Source: Brachynemurus nebulosus
Taxonomy: Eukaryota; Arthropoda; Insecta; Neuroptera; Myrmeleontidae
Direction: 5' to 3'
Assembly (NCBI GenBank): GCA_035578155.1
Contig: JAPWDM010000005.1
Span: 12,056,832-12,120,831 of the forward strand
DNA length: 64,000 bases
Position 1 is the stretch's first letter; each line of letters starts with the position of its first letter. Shown piece after piece: positions 46,965 to 58,941 of this stretch. The position numbers and the translations under genes are program-made. Under the pieces are notes generated by a model. It was not told the DNA's origin, made no database searches, and worked only from the letters and a program-made list of their open reading frames with translations.

Positions 46965-47513
46965 AGAGATGAGCTAAACGGTTATTTTCTAATAACTGTT
47001 ATTGCAATAACAGTTACTGAAATATAACTGTTATTTATAACATTTATTATAATAACTGGTATGATATTTGGATATTTTAATATATTTTAAGATATTCGAT
47101 ATGCGTATAAACGGTTCTGTTAGTGAAATATGCACAGATCTATAATACTGACGGATACTAAATAATCTGCAATATCTGTACAAATACTTGTCTATACAAG
47201 GATTTAGGCTTTATATACACAATTTTAACAATTTTATGGATACACAATTACAAATACAAATAGTTTTTTAAATGTGCTACAATAGAAAATGTGTAACTTG
47301 CCTGGGGCGTTATTATTTTGAAATTCTCCGTAGATGGTTAAAATAAATTACTGTGATCCTTGCTTTCGAATATATTAATATTGCCCTATGTTATAGATAT
47401 TTCCAAAGGAGTTATTTAAGTAACCAGTTACTGGGTATTCCAGTTATTGACGATAACTGTCATCTTTCTATACTAGTTACAAAATAACAGTTATCAATAT
47501 ACCGATCATCTCT
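46965..47513. mobile_element. AGAGATGA-ended, ATAACTGTTAT-rich element
   Basis: Left AGAGATGAGC and right GATCATCTCT are imperfect inverted ends. Both subterminal zones are crowded with TAACTGTTATT and AACAGTTATT words. The pattern, short terminus with dense subterminal palindromes, resembles the ATCGATG-type hAT elements here. No clear target duplication. Confidence 0.6.
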
Positions 47514-49093
47514 AAAATAAACTAGATAACTAAAGCAACAGCAAATCGGACCTTTGGAGCAACACTGACACAATTGCAAGCTCATTAGATAATTGTTCAA
47601 ATGTTTAAACTATGTTTAAATTACAACGTTCTTTGCTGATTTATAGAATACAAAAAAGTAATAAAATATAATTTTATAATTCACAAAAAAACCTATTTAC
47701 GACTAATTAGAAAAATTACAGATAGAGTTTTAAATCAAATCCTCGAGTGTATTAATGATGGCATTTGAATATGATTTTAGGTTAATATTTTATAAGCGGA
47801 AATTCACGTTTAATGTTTCCTTGCATAATAATTAACATTCAGACACAAGTCATAATTGCATCTACTCGATTTACATAAAATTTCAAATATAATATTGATA
47901 CGGATCGTACAAGCCATTGCTACATAAGTATTATATTTACTTGATGATTTTACCTGGGTAGACAAAGGTATGTTACATAATTTTATGGTACTCGAAATCT
48001 TACTCATAGTCTTGAGTGATAGAGCTTATATATTTCTTAGCAGACAATGTTTCCAATTAAGATCATTTCTATGAAGTAACAATTTACGGAAATGTTATAT
48101 TATATGCATAGAATTTCAATATAGATAGGCTTACCTTCACTGAGCACTGAATCGAACATATTAACATATATTTCCTAGAGATACCATTAAATTTTGAAGC
48201 ATGACTCCATTTTAGTGAGTCCAACTTGTAACCACGGAGATTTGTTTATAAATATTAGATAAACCATTAAATTAATGGTTTGACCGCCATTAAAATAATC
48301 CCATCAGTCAATTTTTTTGCTTCACTTTCTTAATGTATTTGTATTACACAGCATTCTCTCTAGTCGATTCTCTCCTCAATGCTTACCTTAAATGAGAAAG
48401 ATAGCAGAAATTTAGTAAATGTCTTACTAAATTTAAAGAAATGTGATAGACAAAACTTTATTCACAAAGAAACTCGACGAAAGGAGATCCTAGGATCCCA
48501 GATTTCTTAACTAATTGTTATTTAAAATGGATAGTATAACGTTAGCCCTTCGCCGAGTTTTTAATTCGTAGAATTCCCCGAAAGGCGATGCCAATTTATC
48601 CCCGACAATTGGATCACAATTTAAAAAGTTTTCGGTTTTGTCGTAACCGTTGCTGTGCAATGCATGCCTGCGGATGCTAAATTTATAATGTTTTAGTCTC
48701 TGTTGGCTGTTAAGTGGGTGTAAAACAGCGCAGAGATAATTTGTTTCTTCCCACTCAATTAAAAATTACTTTGGCATTGGAATTCCTTTCCTCGAGTCGT
48801 AAGTCGTTCGTCCTGCCTCGGCTTGAAAACATGGAACAACGACGCAACTGGACGCCTCACTTCAGATATGTGGTTCGGGAAAGAATTTAAATAAAACACG
48901 AAATATTTAAACCATTTAAATTTATTTAATACGATTAACGATTTTAACAATGATAAATTTTCAATTTGTTGTGTAAAAACTTTTACAAAAACAGTTATGG
49001 CGTCGCGCCTTGTATATAAAATTCACATAACTCGATTATACGTTGACTACTTAACTCATAATAATTTCTTCTTGAGAGAGAAGAAATTATTGA
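47514..49093. other. No gene recognised
   Basis: AAACTCGACGAAAGG (48470) and CCTTCGCCGAGTTT (48547) form an imperfect inverted pair 90 bp apart. The minus-strand frame at 48759-48950 (SEVRRPVASLFHVFKPRQDE...) is in a patch of higher G+C but has no splice or family support. Confidence 0.45.
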
Positions 49094-49094
49094 C

Positions 49095-49129
49095 TCTCTC
49101 TCTAATGACGTCAAGTCATTAGAGAGAGA
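49095..49129. other. Hairpin with a perfect 15-bp stem
   Basis: TCTCTCTCTAATGAC is followed by a 5-nt loop and its exact complement GTCATTAGAGAGAGA. TGACGTCA spans the stem-loop boundary. GAGAGAAG repeats occur just upstream. Confidence 0.8.
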
Positions 49130-49380
49130 AAAACGTCCTCTAAACAGCTGTACCAATAAAAACTACGGATTTCAGCTTTTACTGTCTCATTTTACAGGAT
49201 TACTATCCTACAGTTTTTCAAAGAAATAAAATGTGTGTCTAACTTAGACATGTAATTTTCGTCATAATTGTCATATTGTTTTAGTTTTGATATATACATA
49301 TATATGTTCAGAATTTTATCGCGCATCATTTAATGATGTTTGAAGTTATATTCGATGTATATATAAAAAAATACGAATAT

Positions 49381-49872
49381 CCGTTTAGACCCGGACACAT
49401 CAGTTTTTTACACTATGGCCGCCATTCGCACTAGCAGTAACTCCCACTATCCATACGTTAATATTCCCCCCAGAATTACGCGGTTTATGCCTCCTTCTGG
49501 TGTCATAGAGAGGCATACTATGCATTGGCCCCTCTCCCTTCCCACAAAATATTTTCAAGTCTTTGACAGGTTCAAAGACATCACACTGTATAAAACACTG
49601 TCCTAAACCCGACAAGAGAGGTTAGTTTGCATGTTATTACCTTATTTAAGTAAGTGTCCAGGTCAAGACCGATTTAGGGTGTAGACCCGGACACTTACTA
49701 ATATTTTTTATTTTTTTTACTTTTACTTATAACGAAACAAATAGGTCATGGATATAACAAATAATATACACTCTTTGTAATGGTAATACTTTTGTTGGTG
49801 ATATCTATGAAGGAAACATGTATAAATATAAAATTAACCAAAAAATGTAAAAAAGTGTCCGGGTCTAGACGG
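49381..49872. mobile_element. Inverted-repeat element with CCCGGACAC ends (492 bp)
   Basis: CCGTTTAGACCCGGACAC at the left pairs with GTGTCCGGGTCTAGACGG at the right. Internal copies AAGTGTCCAGGTCAAGAC (49655) and GTAGACCCGGACACTTAC (49681) are themselves inverted, so the motif occurs four times in alternating orientation. The segment 49400-49615 is richer in G+C and open on both strands, but is internal to the element. Confidence 0.75.
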
Positions 49873-50085
49873 TTTTAGGGTATATCATTTTTGATTGAAC
49901 ATACATCGTTCCTTTATTTAATAAAATAATGAGACTAGAATAATTAATAATATCCCACAAATATTCTGCAGTTTCTAAACTCCTCAAATAGTAACAAAAT
50001 ATAGGAATGAGGTAATTTTACATTTTGTACTAAGTTGCATATTATATAGAAGTGTCGAATGATTGTAATTTAAGGTATTTATTAG

Positions 50086-50532
50086 GTATACATTCACTCA
50101 TACATTTTAAAGGTGTGTAAAATCGATACAAATACAAAACTTCATGTTCAAATAATAACACTCAGGTGTGTGTTCAATAGTTCGTACGTTACACTAATAT
50201 GTATAACACCACATAATGTAAATACACTTATAAACCATCTGTATGCGCATGTAACTCCTCACATCTCAATTAACAATAGAATTGAACTGAAGAAGTAAGT
50301 GTATTTGTACATATACGTAGAATAGAGGATATGGGTTTTCAAGTTGCACAACAATCATGTTGTATTTAATTCCCGGGTGTACTCCTTCAGGACTTTCATA
50401 CTTTGTGTACCATTACCAAACCACCACTTCATTTTACTATGCGATCGTGTACTGTATACTATGTTTATCTCATTAGGAAATCAAATACAATTGTTAAAAC
50501 AATCTAAAACGTATGTTTCATTTAACTGGTAA
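50086..50532 (+). CDS. Putative two-exon gene segment of unknown family
   Basis: Exon 1 (50086 or 50166 to 50294) ends at a consensus donor (AAGAA/GTAAGTGT); exon 2 starts after GTACTCCTTCAG at 50391. The intron is 96 nt. The frame is open across the junction (AA + G gives K) and runs to TAA at 50530-50532. Exon 1 reads HVQIITLRCVFNSSYVTLIC and on through INNRIELK; exon 2 reads TFILCVPLPNHHFILLCDRV and continues to VSFNW. Alternating hydrophobic segments recall beta-strand or membrane proteins, without a name. A second donor (AACTG/GTAAAAG) near 50529 could continue the gene. The start is uncertain because no ATG in good context was seen. Two joined chance frames remain possible. Confidence 0.3.
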
Positions 50533-50835
50533 AAGTAGGTACCAGAGGTACAGAGATGACGGATAAGATGTTGTAATTGTGTCCTCACTCAACAAGTACC
50601 TACCAAGCAACCAACATACATATATATATATATATATCAAATTATAAACTTTGAAATTTTGTCAAGATATCTACTTATTTTCAAACATAATTAAAATTTA
50701 CATTTGAGTTTTTGCAATTAAAACTCCGACAAAAATAAACAATCGTAAAATATGTTGTATTATTATTTAACATTTATATTATAGCTGAAGAGCTGACGAC
50801 TACATCGAGGGTCTACCAGTCAACATTGTCTAGAA

Positions 50836-52145
50836 CAGTGTTTTTTAACCATTGGTCAGCGGCCGTTACCTGATTGCGAGCAAAACAAAAATGGTTTTCG
50901 GGATTTAGTTTTTTTTTCTATTTAGAGTATGTGATACAACACATCTAGAGCATAGAGCAAAGAAAACGTCAGAGTTAACTTTTTAGACAGATGGTCGAGC
51001 AAATGGTCGGAAAACAACATTTCATATTACACGAAATAATATTATACCAATTAATAACGGAAATGTTTCCAGGCTACAAGACTACTACATATATTTAACT
51101 TTGAAGAAATGTTATTAAACATTTCTTTAATGATTAAGAAAGTGTCAATATTTGTCTGAATTGCATGGTCGACCAAGTGGTCGGAAAACGACATTTTATA
51201 TTACACGACCTGATGTTAAATTTAAAAATTTAAAGAATTTTTTTAAACATTTATTTTTCTAAAATTATTTTTAATAATTTGACAAACTATGGTGTTTTAA
51301 TAAAACTAAATACGTTTACATTTCACTGTGATAATCAATACGCATAAATATATACATATATTGTTTAAAATTTATTATTCTTAAAATTAAAAAAATTTGT
51401 TCGATATTTGACGAATCAATTTGGAGTGTTACAATTGTGACATGAGACATTTTTTTGCCTTTCTTCCTATAACAAATTTTTCAAAATGGATTTATCAACA
51501 TGTTTTCTGACAATGGATTTAGACGAAAGTCAATGGAACTAATTTGAATAGGTGATTCATAACGCGATTTGTGGCTCTTACAGATGTTTTTTTTTCTAAA
51601 AATGATTTTTCGTTTCTTCTTTTACTTTTTCTGTTCTCTATTTCAAGTTTTGTCTTTGGATGTTTTTTTGTTGTTTCACATTTCCGTTTTCGTATATCAT
51701 TTTTAGTGATGTACGTATTTCCTTTTTTGCAACCAACGAGTTGCTATATTTGACATTGTTTGATTTGATTGGTTTTGATCCAAACTAAAAGGTTTTTAGT
51801 TTCTTTTGTTTATGAAAAAGTTTTTTAAAAATTTTTTCAGTTTTTATTTTTATTTATATTGATTTTTATATTCTTGTCTTGATAATGGTGTTTTGAGACA
51901 CCGAAACCGGTCGACATGTTGAAAATTCTGTTTGGTTTTTTGCTGGTCTTAATATTGAGGTTTATCGCCAAATAAAGTTAAATAATGAAATTACCAGCTT
52001 AAAATTTTTTGGCGAAAATAGAGGTAACAATTTATTTATTTATTTCTTTAATGCTTAAGAAAGTGTCGATATTTTTTCTGAATTGCATGATCGACCAAGT
52101 GATCGGAAAACAATATTTCATATTACACGACCTATAATGTTATAC
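50836..52145 (+). mobile_element. Partial hAT element with repeated GGTCGACCAAGTGGTCGG
   Basis: CAGTGTTTTTTAACCATTGG at 50836 is a typical hAT terminus. Downstream, GGTCGACCAAGTGGTCGG followed by AAAACGACATTT.ATATTACACG occurs three times (50990, 51170, 52090), the last two within 100-bp direct repeats (51117-51216, 52044-52145). GAAACCGGTCGACATG at 51903 may be a retroelement scrap. I could not find the right terminus. Confidence 0.5.
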
Positions 52146-52921
52146 CAGTTAACAGTGGATATTCGATCTGCGTTGTTATTGCGAAAATCAGGCTGGTAAG
52201 TTTTAGTTTAAAGCTAAAATTTTGCAGGATAATTCATTATTTAACATACCTATTTTATAATTTATGCAAATTGGCGGTAATCCATATTCTCGTGGGACAA
52301 AGTCAATCAGCACCTCTGGAATTTCGATCAACAGATTGTCTTTTATCTAAGCAACTTCTAGACGGTGTTGATTAAGAATGTTCTATGTATCAGTCAGCGA
52401 TCTAATCAGTGATTTCCACTTTCTTACTTCATAGAATATACACTGATAAATTTTCAACCTGTATAAAACTCCTTAATGGTACCATTTTTGTGTTCCACCG
52501 ATGCCAGGTGTCCCGAAATATAGAGGTACCGACCGAAATATAGTTATGTTAAGGCTAAACAATTGAGTAAATTTCAACTTGTCTGGTTTGAACGCGAACG
52601 TCGTCAGTTCTCGATCTATAATTATGTAGCCTTCTATAGATAAAAAATAATCTTGTAAAATGGGCTGATGTTCAATACTAATTATTACTTTTTTGTTAAC
52701 GTAGACTCTGTACTATATTTCTGTATTTGTCTTTATAAAATCAATCAAAAAGTTTCAAATTAATTTCGAGCTAAGATAACGTCTATCATTGTAAATTACA
52801 CCCGATTTGAAATCGTTTAAAAGGATTTAAATTATATATTCTAGACTACAAGTGTAAATTCTCATCTAATAACCGAAAATTTAAGCCTTTTTCTAGATTT
52901 ATTTTTCTTATAAGAATAAAG
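52146..52921. other. No gene recognised
   Basis: AT-rich spacer; CCGAAATATAG is repeated 26 bp apart near 52513. Confidence 0.6.
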
Positions 52922-53187
52922 ATAAATACTGCAGTGGCGTAGCGCGCCTTGAAGGGGCCCTGTATCAAAATTAGTTGGGGGGCCCAAATGAAGGGTAAAG
53001 ATTTCTCACAAAAGAAACAAAAATGCTTGCATTAAATTAAAATAAATATTTATTGATTATAAGTTATCGCTTCCTCCTAGAAATTGAGCTAGCCAAACAA
53101 TTCAAATTAAATATACACTTTTCTTGCCTTTTTTCGGCAAATTGATTTAGTAAATCATCTATAGTTGAAGACGGTTTCAGTTTTTTT

Positions 53188-53770
53188 TTAAATTTCTGCC
53201 TCTATAGACAATAGTGACAAGTCTGATAGCCGTTCCTGCCCCATCGAAATCCTTAGGTAACTTTTTATCAGTTTTAATTTTGAAAAACTTCTTCTCGCTG
53301 TTGCGGTTGTAACTGGAAGGATCAAGAATAGAAAGCATGCTGTTATTACCTCCGGAAAACTGGATGCAAGGCAAATTTTATCAGCAATAATTCCATGAGC
53401 TCCTTAATGGAATGAATTTTTTGAATTTCAGATTTTAAGCATGTTTTCAGTCCAATTAATTGTTTATGAAGATTAACTGAGATGTCTTTACTGTATTTAG
53501 CCGACAGTTTTCCGGAAGCGTTTTTTATCACTTCGTTTGAAGAAGATAGGAGTTTCTCTGGTTGTATTACCTCGAACATAGGCTCAGGTCACAAAGGCTC
53601 TGAAATCTGTTTAGTTTGAGAAATTAATATATCTAAACAGCAATAGTATACATTGACTTTGAAATATGATTCCGGGTCTGAAATTCTCTCGTATGACAGT
53701 TTTGTTGTATGTTTTTTTCCAAAGAAGCACGAGATTAAGTGACATTGTGGATAACATTTAACTAATTTTC
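53188..53770 (-). pseudogene. hAT transposase C-terminal half (ZMYM-like group), two lesions
   Basis: From about 53690 the minus strand reads DPESYFKVNVYYCCLDILIS, a typical hAT segment, then an in-frame stop near 53589. The same frame resumes with NEVIKNASGKLSAKYSKDIS and KSEIQKIHSIKELMELLLIK. Near 53358 the frame shifts, after which 56 codons are intact: FPEVITACFLFLILPVTTAT, then ARRSFSKLKLIKSYLRISMG, QERLSDLSLLSIEAEI and a natural stop at 53190-53188. PVTTATA(E)RSFSKLKLIK..LR..M.QERL..L.LLSIE is the signature of hAT transposases of the zinc-finger-MYM / 52-kDa-repressor type; here the usual E is R. Only one nonsense and one frameshift separate it from an open frame, so it is fairly young. 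The DDE core upstream is deleted. Confidence 0.92.
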
Positions 53771-53799
53771 GCTTACACACGTTAGGGGCCTCTGTAGCC

Positions 53800-53817
53800 G
53801 GGGGGGGGGGGGGGGGG
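53800..53817 (+). repeat. G18 homopolymer inside a hAT end
   Basis: Eighteen G residues close to the right terminus of the element 52932-53859. The poly-proline reading frame on the other strand is an artefact of it. Confidence 0.95.
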
Positions 53818-53867
53818 CGTATCATTGATACGGCTGATACGGCAGTAGCTACACCCCTGATAAATAG

Positions 53868-56423
53868 AGTACTGTTGCAACTGTTCTGAAAACTGCATAA
53901 CTAAACCAAAAACTTCATTTTACCCAAAACTATCTAAATTAAGATAGTTAAGTTTTTCCAGATGATGAGATAATATCTGAATTCTAGCTTCCAGCCTAAC
54001 AATTTTATTTTAGTGAAAAGTAACGAAGTGAATATTTTAAATGTTAATTATCTTAATTTTAGTAATATAATTGTCAAATTATCACCTCGATAATTCACCA
54101 TGGCTTAAAATTTTATAAAGATAAATTTTTCACGCACAAATATAACGATAATTTGCGGATTAACAATAAACTGATATTTTTCTCATTTAAATAAAATGGC
54201 GGTTAACTACTAATTGCCACATTCTACATAATTCTACATACCTTTATACTAATTCTGTAAAAAGTATGGAAAAATGATATTAAAAAATACATCTGAATTA
54301 CTACTACCTCGGTGGTTTGGGGGATACTAGCGATGCCAACATTTTATTATTGTCCTAGTCCCAAGATACATATGCCGTACAGGTAACTTCTTTTATATTC
54401 ATTCTGTTATTACATTTTCATTTGGCTCGACACAATTTCATTCTCAGTATAGTTACAGTAACTTACAAAAGTCTTAGTACACTGAAAAATGTACAGAGCC
54501 ATGGTAGGAATAGGATACATGAGATTGAGTGTTCTTTCTCAAGCAGGAATTAAACTTAGAACTTTTGTGGCTAGAGGTTAGCTCGTTAACGCGAGTGCCT
54601 TTAAAAAAATTTTGTTTTCCGAGAATCTAAAATTTCTGGCCGCCAATTTTTGTGATTTTTTTAACAACAAAATACTTTCCACAAGTACTTAATACAAATA
54701 AATTAAAATAAAAAAAATAAAAATTGTCTATTAACTGAACAATATTTTTTGAACAAAATGATTTGTCATGAAATTTACAAAAGTAATTTTTTAGCTGTTA
54801 ACCACGTGACCCAAAACCGGTTGTGACGTCGTGTTGTCTTATTTTTCAACACGATTGCCACTAGGATCACTACCTTAAATACCGGTTATCCTACTCTATT
54901 CAAATATAACCATAAAAATTAACCCTAATTTGATTAACTCCCCCACCCCCCACCAAAAAAAAACAACAATTTATTTTCCTAGTTATAAGAAAAATAAATA
55001 ATTTTTTCTTAGTTACAAAACACCTATTGTTATTTGGAAAATATGACATAAGTAACTAACAACCAATGAACTTCTTTACCTACGCATATTTTGAAAACAA
55101 ATACTAAATTAATTTTTTTTAACAATTTTCGACATGATATTGAAAGTGAAAAAATTTTCGTATTTTCAAATGGTCCCCCAAATGAATACTTCTTTAGGCG
55201 CCTTGGGCGATATTTAATAGGGAAATATCTTACAGATTCGCGTCACCAACATGCTAATGTTGACTGTATATATGTAGCCATGAGTGTGACGTGTACGCAT
55301 GTACACACACATACCCCAATAATTGTACATACTCGACTGTATGATATGTGCCTTGGACGCTTTTTGGATGAGTAAAATCTTGTGAGTTCTCGTTATCGGC
55401 ATGCTTATAATAACAGTTCCTATATCTATATCTATAAGGGTGGCGTGTTGTACAACATTAGTGCTGTGTATATCTGTTGTTACATAGTTTTAAGTTTTTA
55501 CATCTGTCGGCAGTCCCTATGACTGCATTTGCGGGTATACAACTATAAATAGCAGCAAAGTTTTCTTGGGGAAATTTAGAAAAAAATACTGATTTTCTGT
55601 TTTGTGTACGACAGTCTCTGATAGTGTAGCTGACAATTCAAAAATTCATGAAGTTACTGAAAAATCTAAAACTTCAACCACTGATATTTTTCAGTGCTGA
55701 ACCAAAACTTTTGTGGAATGCTGTATGCCGTATTATGTACGAATACATTATTTGTCGGTTGAACATATTCAGTCGTAGCCGCTGCTATTCAGTCGTTTTT
55801 CCAATGATGACGACACCGCAATTGTCATTATTATCCAGTGGTGGTGGTGTTTGCGAATGCTACATGGGACGTGTGGTTATGCGAATGCGATGAATCCATT
55901 ACAAACTACTATTTGATATTGTTCAGTAAAATGGTAATATAATAAAGTTATATAGTCTTATAATATGGTTTAATTTTTGTGTAAAATAATTTTGCTGGGT
56001 ATAGAACTAACCCACGTACCTCTGGCTGATGATGACGATATGCGGTAGTAAGTATATTGTGACTGTGTAATATGGTGGTTGTCGGTAATGATACAATTGT
56101 AATAGTTAGCATATTTTTAAATTTAATTTTTTTGATCCGTTTTTGTTCTATGGAATAATAATAGAATGAAGTAGAATATAAATTTTTGTTCGTTCTAGGA
56201 TGTAATAATGATGTTTTTTTATGTTAAAGACTAGTTTTAATTATTGGCTTACTAGTAGGAACAAAAGGTAAAAAATTTAATGTTGAATATTTATGAAGTG
56301 GTCGAATTTAATTGGCGCAAAAAGTACGTTACAATTTTGACTAAAATATTTAGGCAAATTTCTGCTACTTCTTTGTCTTTCTTTTCATTTTTATTGAAGT
56401 AAAATAAGTATCCTTAATTTACT
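53868..56423. other. Gene-poor stretch with minor signals
   Basis: 54505-54600 on the minus strand has a worn tRNA-like core (CTCGCGTTAACGAG, then AGTTTAATTCC like a B box), possibly an old SINE. 55190-55300 and 55375-55430 share short phrases. The frame at 55648-55893 has no splice support. No gene is called. Confidence 0.4.
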
Positions 56424-56715
56424 TTTGATACAGAACTGCTATAACCTTACTATTGTTATGTATAAAACCGCTGTAACCTTACTACTTTTGGTCTAGAATC
56501 GCTGTAATCTTACTACTTTTGATACAGAACTGCTGTAACCAACTTCTGGTATAGAACTGCAGTGGGACCGCGTTAATTTTGGTATAAAACTGTTAGCTGT
56601 AGCCTTATTACTTTTGGTATAGAACCGCTATCACCCTACTGCTTTTGGTATACCGCTAAACTTTACTACTTTTTATATAGAACTACTGCGATCTTTTTAC
56701 TTTGTTATAAGAATC
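56424..56715 (+). repeat. Minisatellite, about nine units of 26-36 bp
   Basis: Units follow the pattern TTTTGGTATAGAACTGCTGT and AACCTTACTAC with many substitutions and small indels; the words TATAGAAC and CTTACTACTTTTGGT are easy anchors. Unit length varies, so no common frame is kept. Confidence 0.88.
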
Positions 56716-56791
56716 TGTTGGATAAAATTACTGAAGAAATAAATCGATGTTGACTAATGGTAGATCTGAAGCAATATTTTATTATTTTCAG

Positions 56792-56882
56792 TTTTGAAAA
56801 AATTCAACTTGTAAATACACTCGTAATTGATGAAGTTATCAGTTTTCACAGAATAATGACAAAAACTGGCTACAGCTTTTAA
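56792..56882 (+). CDS. Putative terminal exon, 29 codons
   Basis: A strong acceptor (TATTTTATTATTTTCAG, ending 56791) is followed in one frame (phase 2) by FEKIQLVNTLVIDEVISFHR and IMTKTGYSF, with TAA at 56880-56882 and AAATAAG overlapping. Composition is balanced. The phase would suit the optional donor at about 50529, but that link is speculative. Family unknown. Confidence 0.25.
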
Positions 56883-56904
56883 ATAAGTTACGTATTTTGA
56901 ACCC

Positions 56905-56975
56905 GGCGTGTGTACACTATATTTTCAAGAACACGGTGTGTACGCTGGGTCTTTCAAGGAACGGTAGTGTTTTCA
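56905..56975 (+). repeat. Two direct copies of a MITE terminus
   Basis: ACCCGGCGTGTGTACACT (56902) and CACGGTGTGTACGCTGGGTC (56934) are tandem versions of the terminus that forms the inverted ends of 57838-58075. Confidence 0.6.
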
Positions 56976-57524
56976 AAGTTTTGTAGGCTTCCAAAAAATC
57001 TCAAAAAAATCTGAGTTACTTTTGGAGTATCTACTACATGGCCCAGTAGTTGCCAGAGTCAAAAGTTTAAAACTGTTATTAATAAATATCGACCAGTAGT
57101 CCAAAGAGCATGAAAAATAAAATTTTGTAAAAAAATTCCTAACTCACAATGAATGAATATTAAAGCAAATGGTTTTAGGCTTTTGTAGCTTATACTATCC
57201 GCTTTCAAATGAATATAGTTTTTTGGCATCGACCCCAAAAAGCTGAATTATTCAAGCACCCGAAAATGGGGAATATTTACAGGCAAGTCATAATAAGCGA
57301 AACAGTATTTATTTGACACAAAATGAGTTTTTATTATTGAAAATATAAAAGAAATTAAATACTAATAGAAAAAACCGAAAAAGCAAGAAAGTAAAGAAAA
57401 GAAATGGAGCAAAACTTTGTTTTAAATAAAAAAAAAAAAAAATGAAAAAATAAAGCCGCGATTCCACTGCTATGGACGTTATCCATGTCATCTAACGTGG
57501 ATCCATCAATGAATTATAACGGTA

Positions 57525-57754
57525 GGGTAAAAGCCCCCTTTGTGGAACGGTATCTAATTATGAACATTTACATATTAATGAAGTTATTTCTGAAAGAAAC
57601 GTCTGATAACAAAAATTATTATTAATAGAATGATTGTTTTTCAATTTAAATGCACCTCGCATTTAAAGTTTCCTTACTTAATTAAAGAAATAAATATGTA
57701 AATGTCAAAACTGTTCCAGTATTAGATACCGTTCCACAAAGGGGGCTTTTACCC
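57525..57754. mobile_element. GTAAAAGCCCC-type MITE, compact copy (230 bp)
   Basis: Perfect inverted termini of about 32 bp (GGGTAAAAGCCCCCTTTGTG at the left) flanked by TA (57523-57524, 57755-57756). Shares its interior with 36822-37273. The perfect ends suggest recent activity. Confidence 0.93.
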
Positions 57755-57837
57755 TATACCATAATTTATTCTAGCCTTAAAAAAACTGAAAAACTACGAC
57801 AAAGATAAAAATAACACCATCCACTTACCTTCGAAAA

Positions 57838-58075
57838 TACTGACGCCGTGTGTACACTGACTCTTTTAGGGAATGGATGGAACTTTCACTCGCTCGCATC
57901 AGCAAGTCAATCGCCGGACCCAGGCATCCATTGGACCTTGAGTCCCCACTACTAACTAGACTTTTTACGGAGTGTTGTCAAAGCCCGCGCTTTATTCATA
58001 AGAGAGAAATTTGAGTCTTAAATTTCGACTGTTCCTTTAAAGACCCAGTATACACACGCCGGCGCCGGGTTAAAT
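57838..58075. mobile_element. GC-richer inverted-repeat element, CCGTGTGTACACTG type
   Basis: ACGCCGTGTGTACACTGACT on the left and, inverted, AGTATACACACGCCGGCGCC on the right. The same terminus occurs twice at 56902-56965. A perfect minus-strand donor (GTAAGTGG, 57832-57825) lies just outside the left end, and the minus strand is open to it for about 49 codons. I prefer the element reading, but a 5' exon is not excluded. Confidence 0.6.
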
Positions 58076-58193
58076 GAATATTGTAATATATATTTGTAAA
58101 ATTGTAATCCTGAAATCCAAAACTCCACAAAAATTATTTCTGATTTTCCATCGTCCTCGGGCTTCTGGGTATTGTCCAATAGTATATCAACAG

Positions 58194-58245
58194 GTTATAT
58201 AGATTGCAAAATTTATTTCGTTATATAGATTGCAAAATTTATTTC
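58194..58245 (+). repeat. Perfect 26-bp tandem duplication
   Basis: GTTATATAGATTGCAAAATT plus TATTTC occurs twice without mismatch (58194-58219, 58220-58245). Confidence 0.95.
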
Positions 58246-58941
58246 AAAGTGTTTTGAGCGGCATAATATACTGTACAATTCGTCAGTGTAATCTATAAAC
58301 TCAAATTTTGTGCAAAATATTTTTGAGCGTGTGGGGATCGCTTAAGACTTCCGATTACACACATATAGAACTTCACATCTTTCAGTTAAAGAACCGAGTA
58401 CGAATTTTTTAGTGTAATCAGCACAGCGGAATAAATTCACTCTTAATACATGAAGAAGAAAAGGAAATGGAAAAATTCGAATAATACCTAGAACTATAAA
58501 CATTTTGTTTCAAAAAGGAAATATGTTGTTTTATTTCGTTTTAAAAACAATGTAATTGAAATTTTCCCATTAAATAATGAAATTGTTTAATTATACAAAA
58601 CAGTACAAAATAAAGAACGAGTCAATAAACTAAACAACAACTCGCATTACAGTGATTCTTACTACCGTATTATTTATTACTGTGGCGAAACACCAGCATT
58701 AAATAGTGTTAAAGGCAAAATAACATGAAGAAAATTACAACATGTACACAATTCGGGGATAAAGATAGAAGAAATACAACCAGATTATTGTCATACTGGG
58801 TGTAACGGAGAAAAACTACCAAAATTTTGCATTCACTCGATTTTAAGCTATATAAAATAAGCACCCATATTGGAGATTGATTTTGAAATCAGACTTATTC
58901 GGTGAGAGTGCCATCAGAAGTTGATATTTTATATTAAAATT

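Larger units (their letters stand above)
52932..53859. mobile_element. hAT element with CAGTGGCGTAGC end and transposase relic (928 bp)
   Basis: CAGTGGCGTAGC at the left and GCTACACCCCTG at the right are inverted with two mismatches. ATAAATAC (52922-52929, then two extra bases) and ATAAATAG (53860-53867) are a likely 8-bp duplication. GGGGGGCCC (52977) and the G18 run (53800-53817) sit just inside the ends, as in other CAGTGGCGTA hAT families. The body keeps the 3' part of a transposase gene on the minus strand. Confidence 0.85.

Noticed and set aside
53589..53825. Frame starting with a proline run
   Set aside because: The prolines come from the G18 homopolymer; only the downstream hAT-like residues are meaningful.
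57838..58000. Minus-strand 5' exon with a perfect GTAAGTGG donor
   Set aside because: The open segment coincides with a GC-richer inverted-repeat element whose termini recur at 56902-56965; kept only as a remark.
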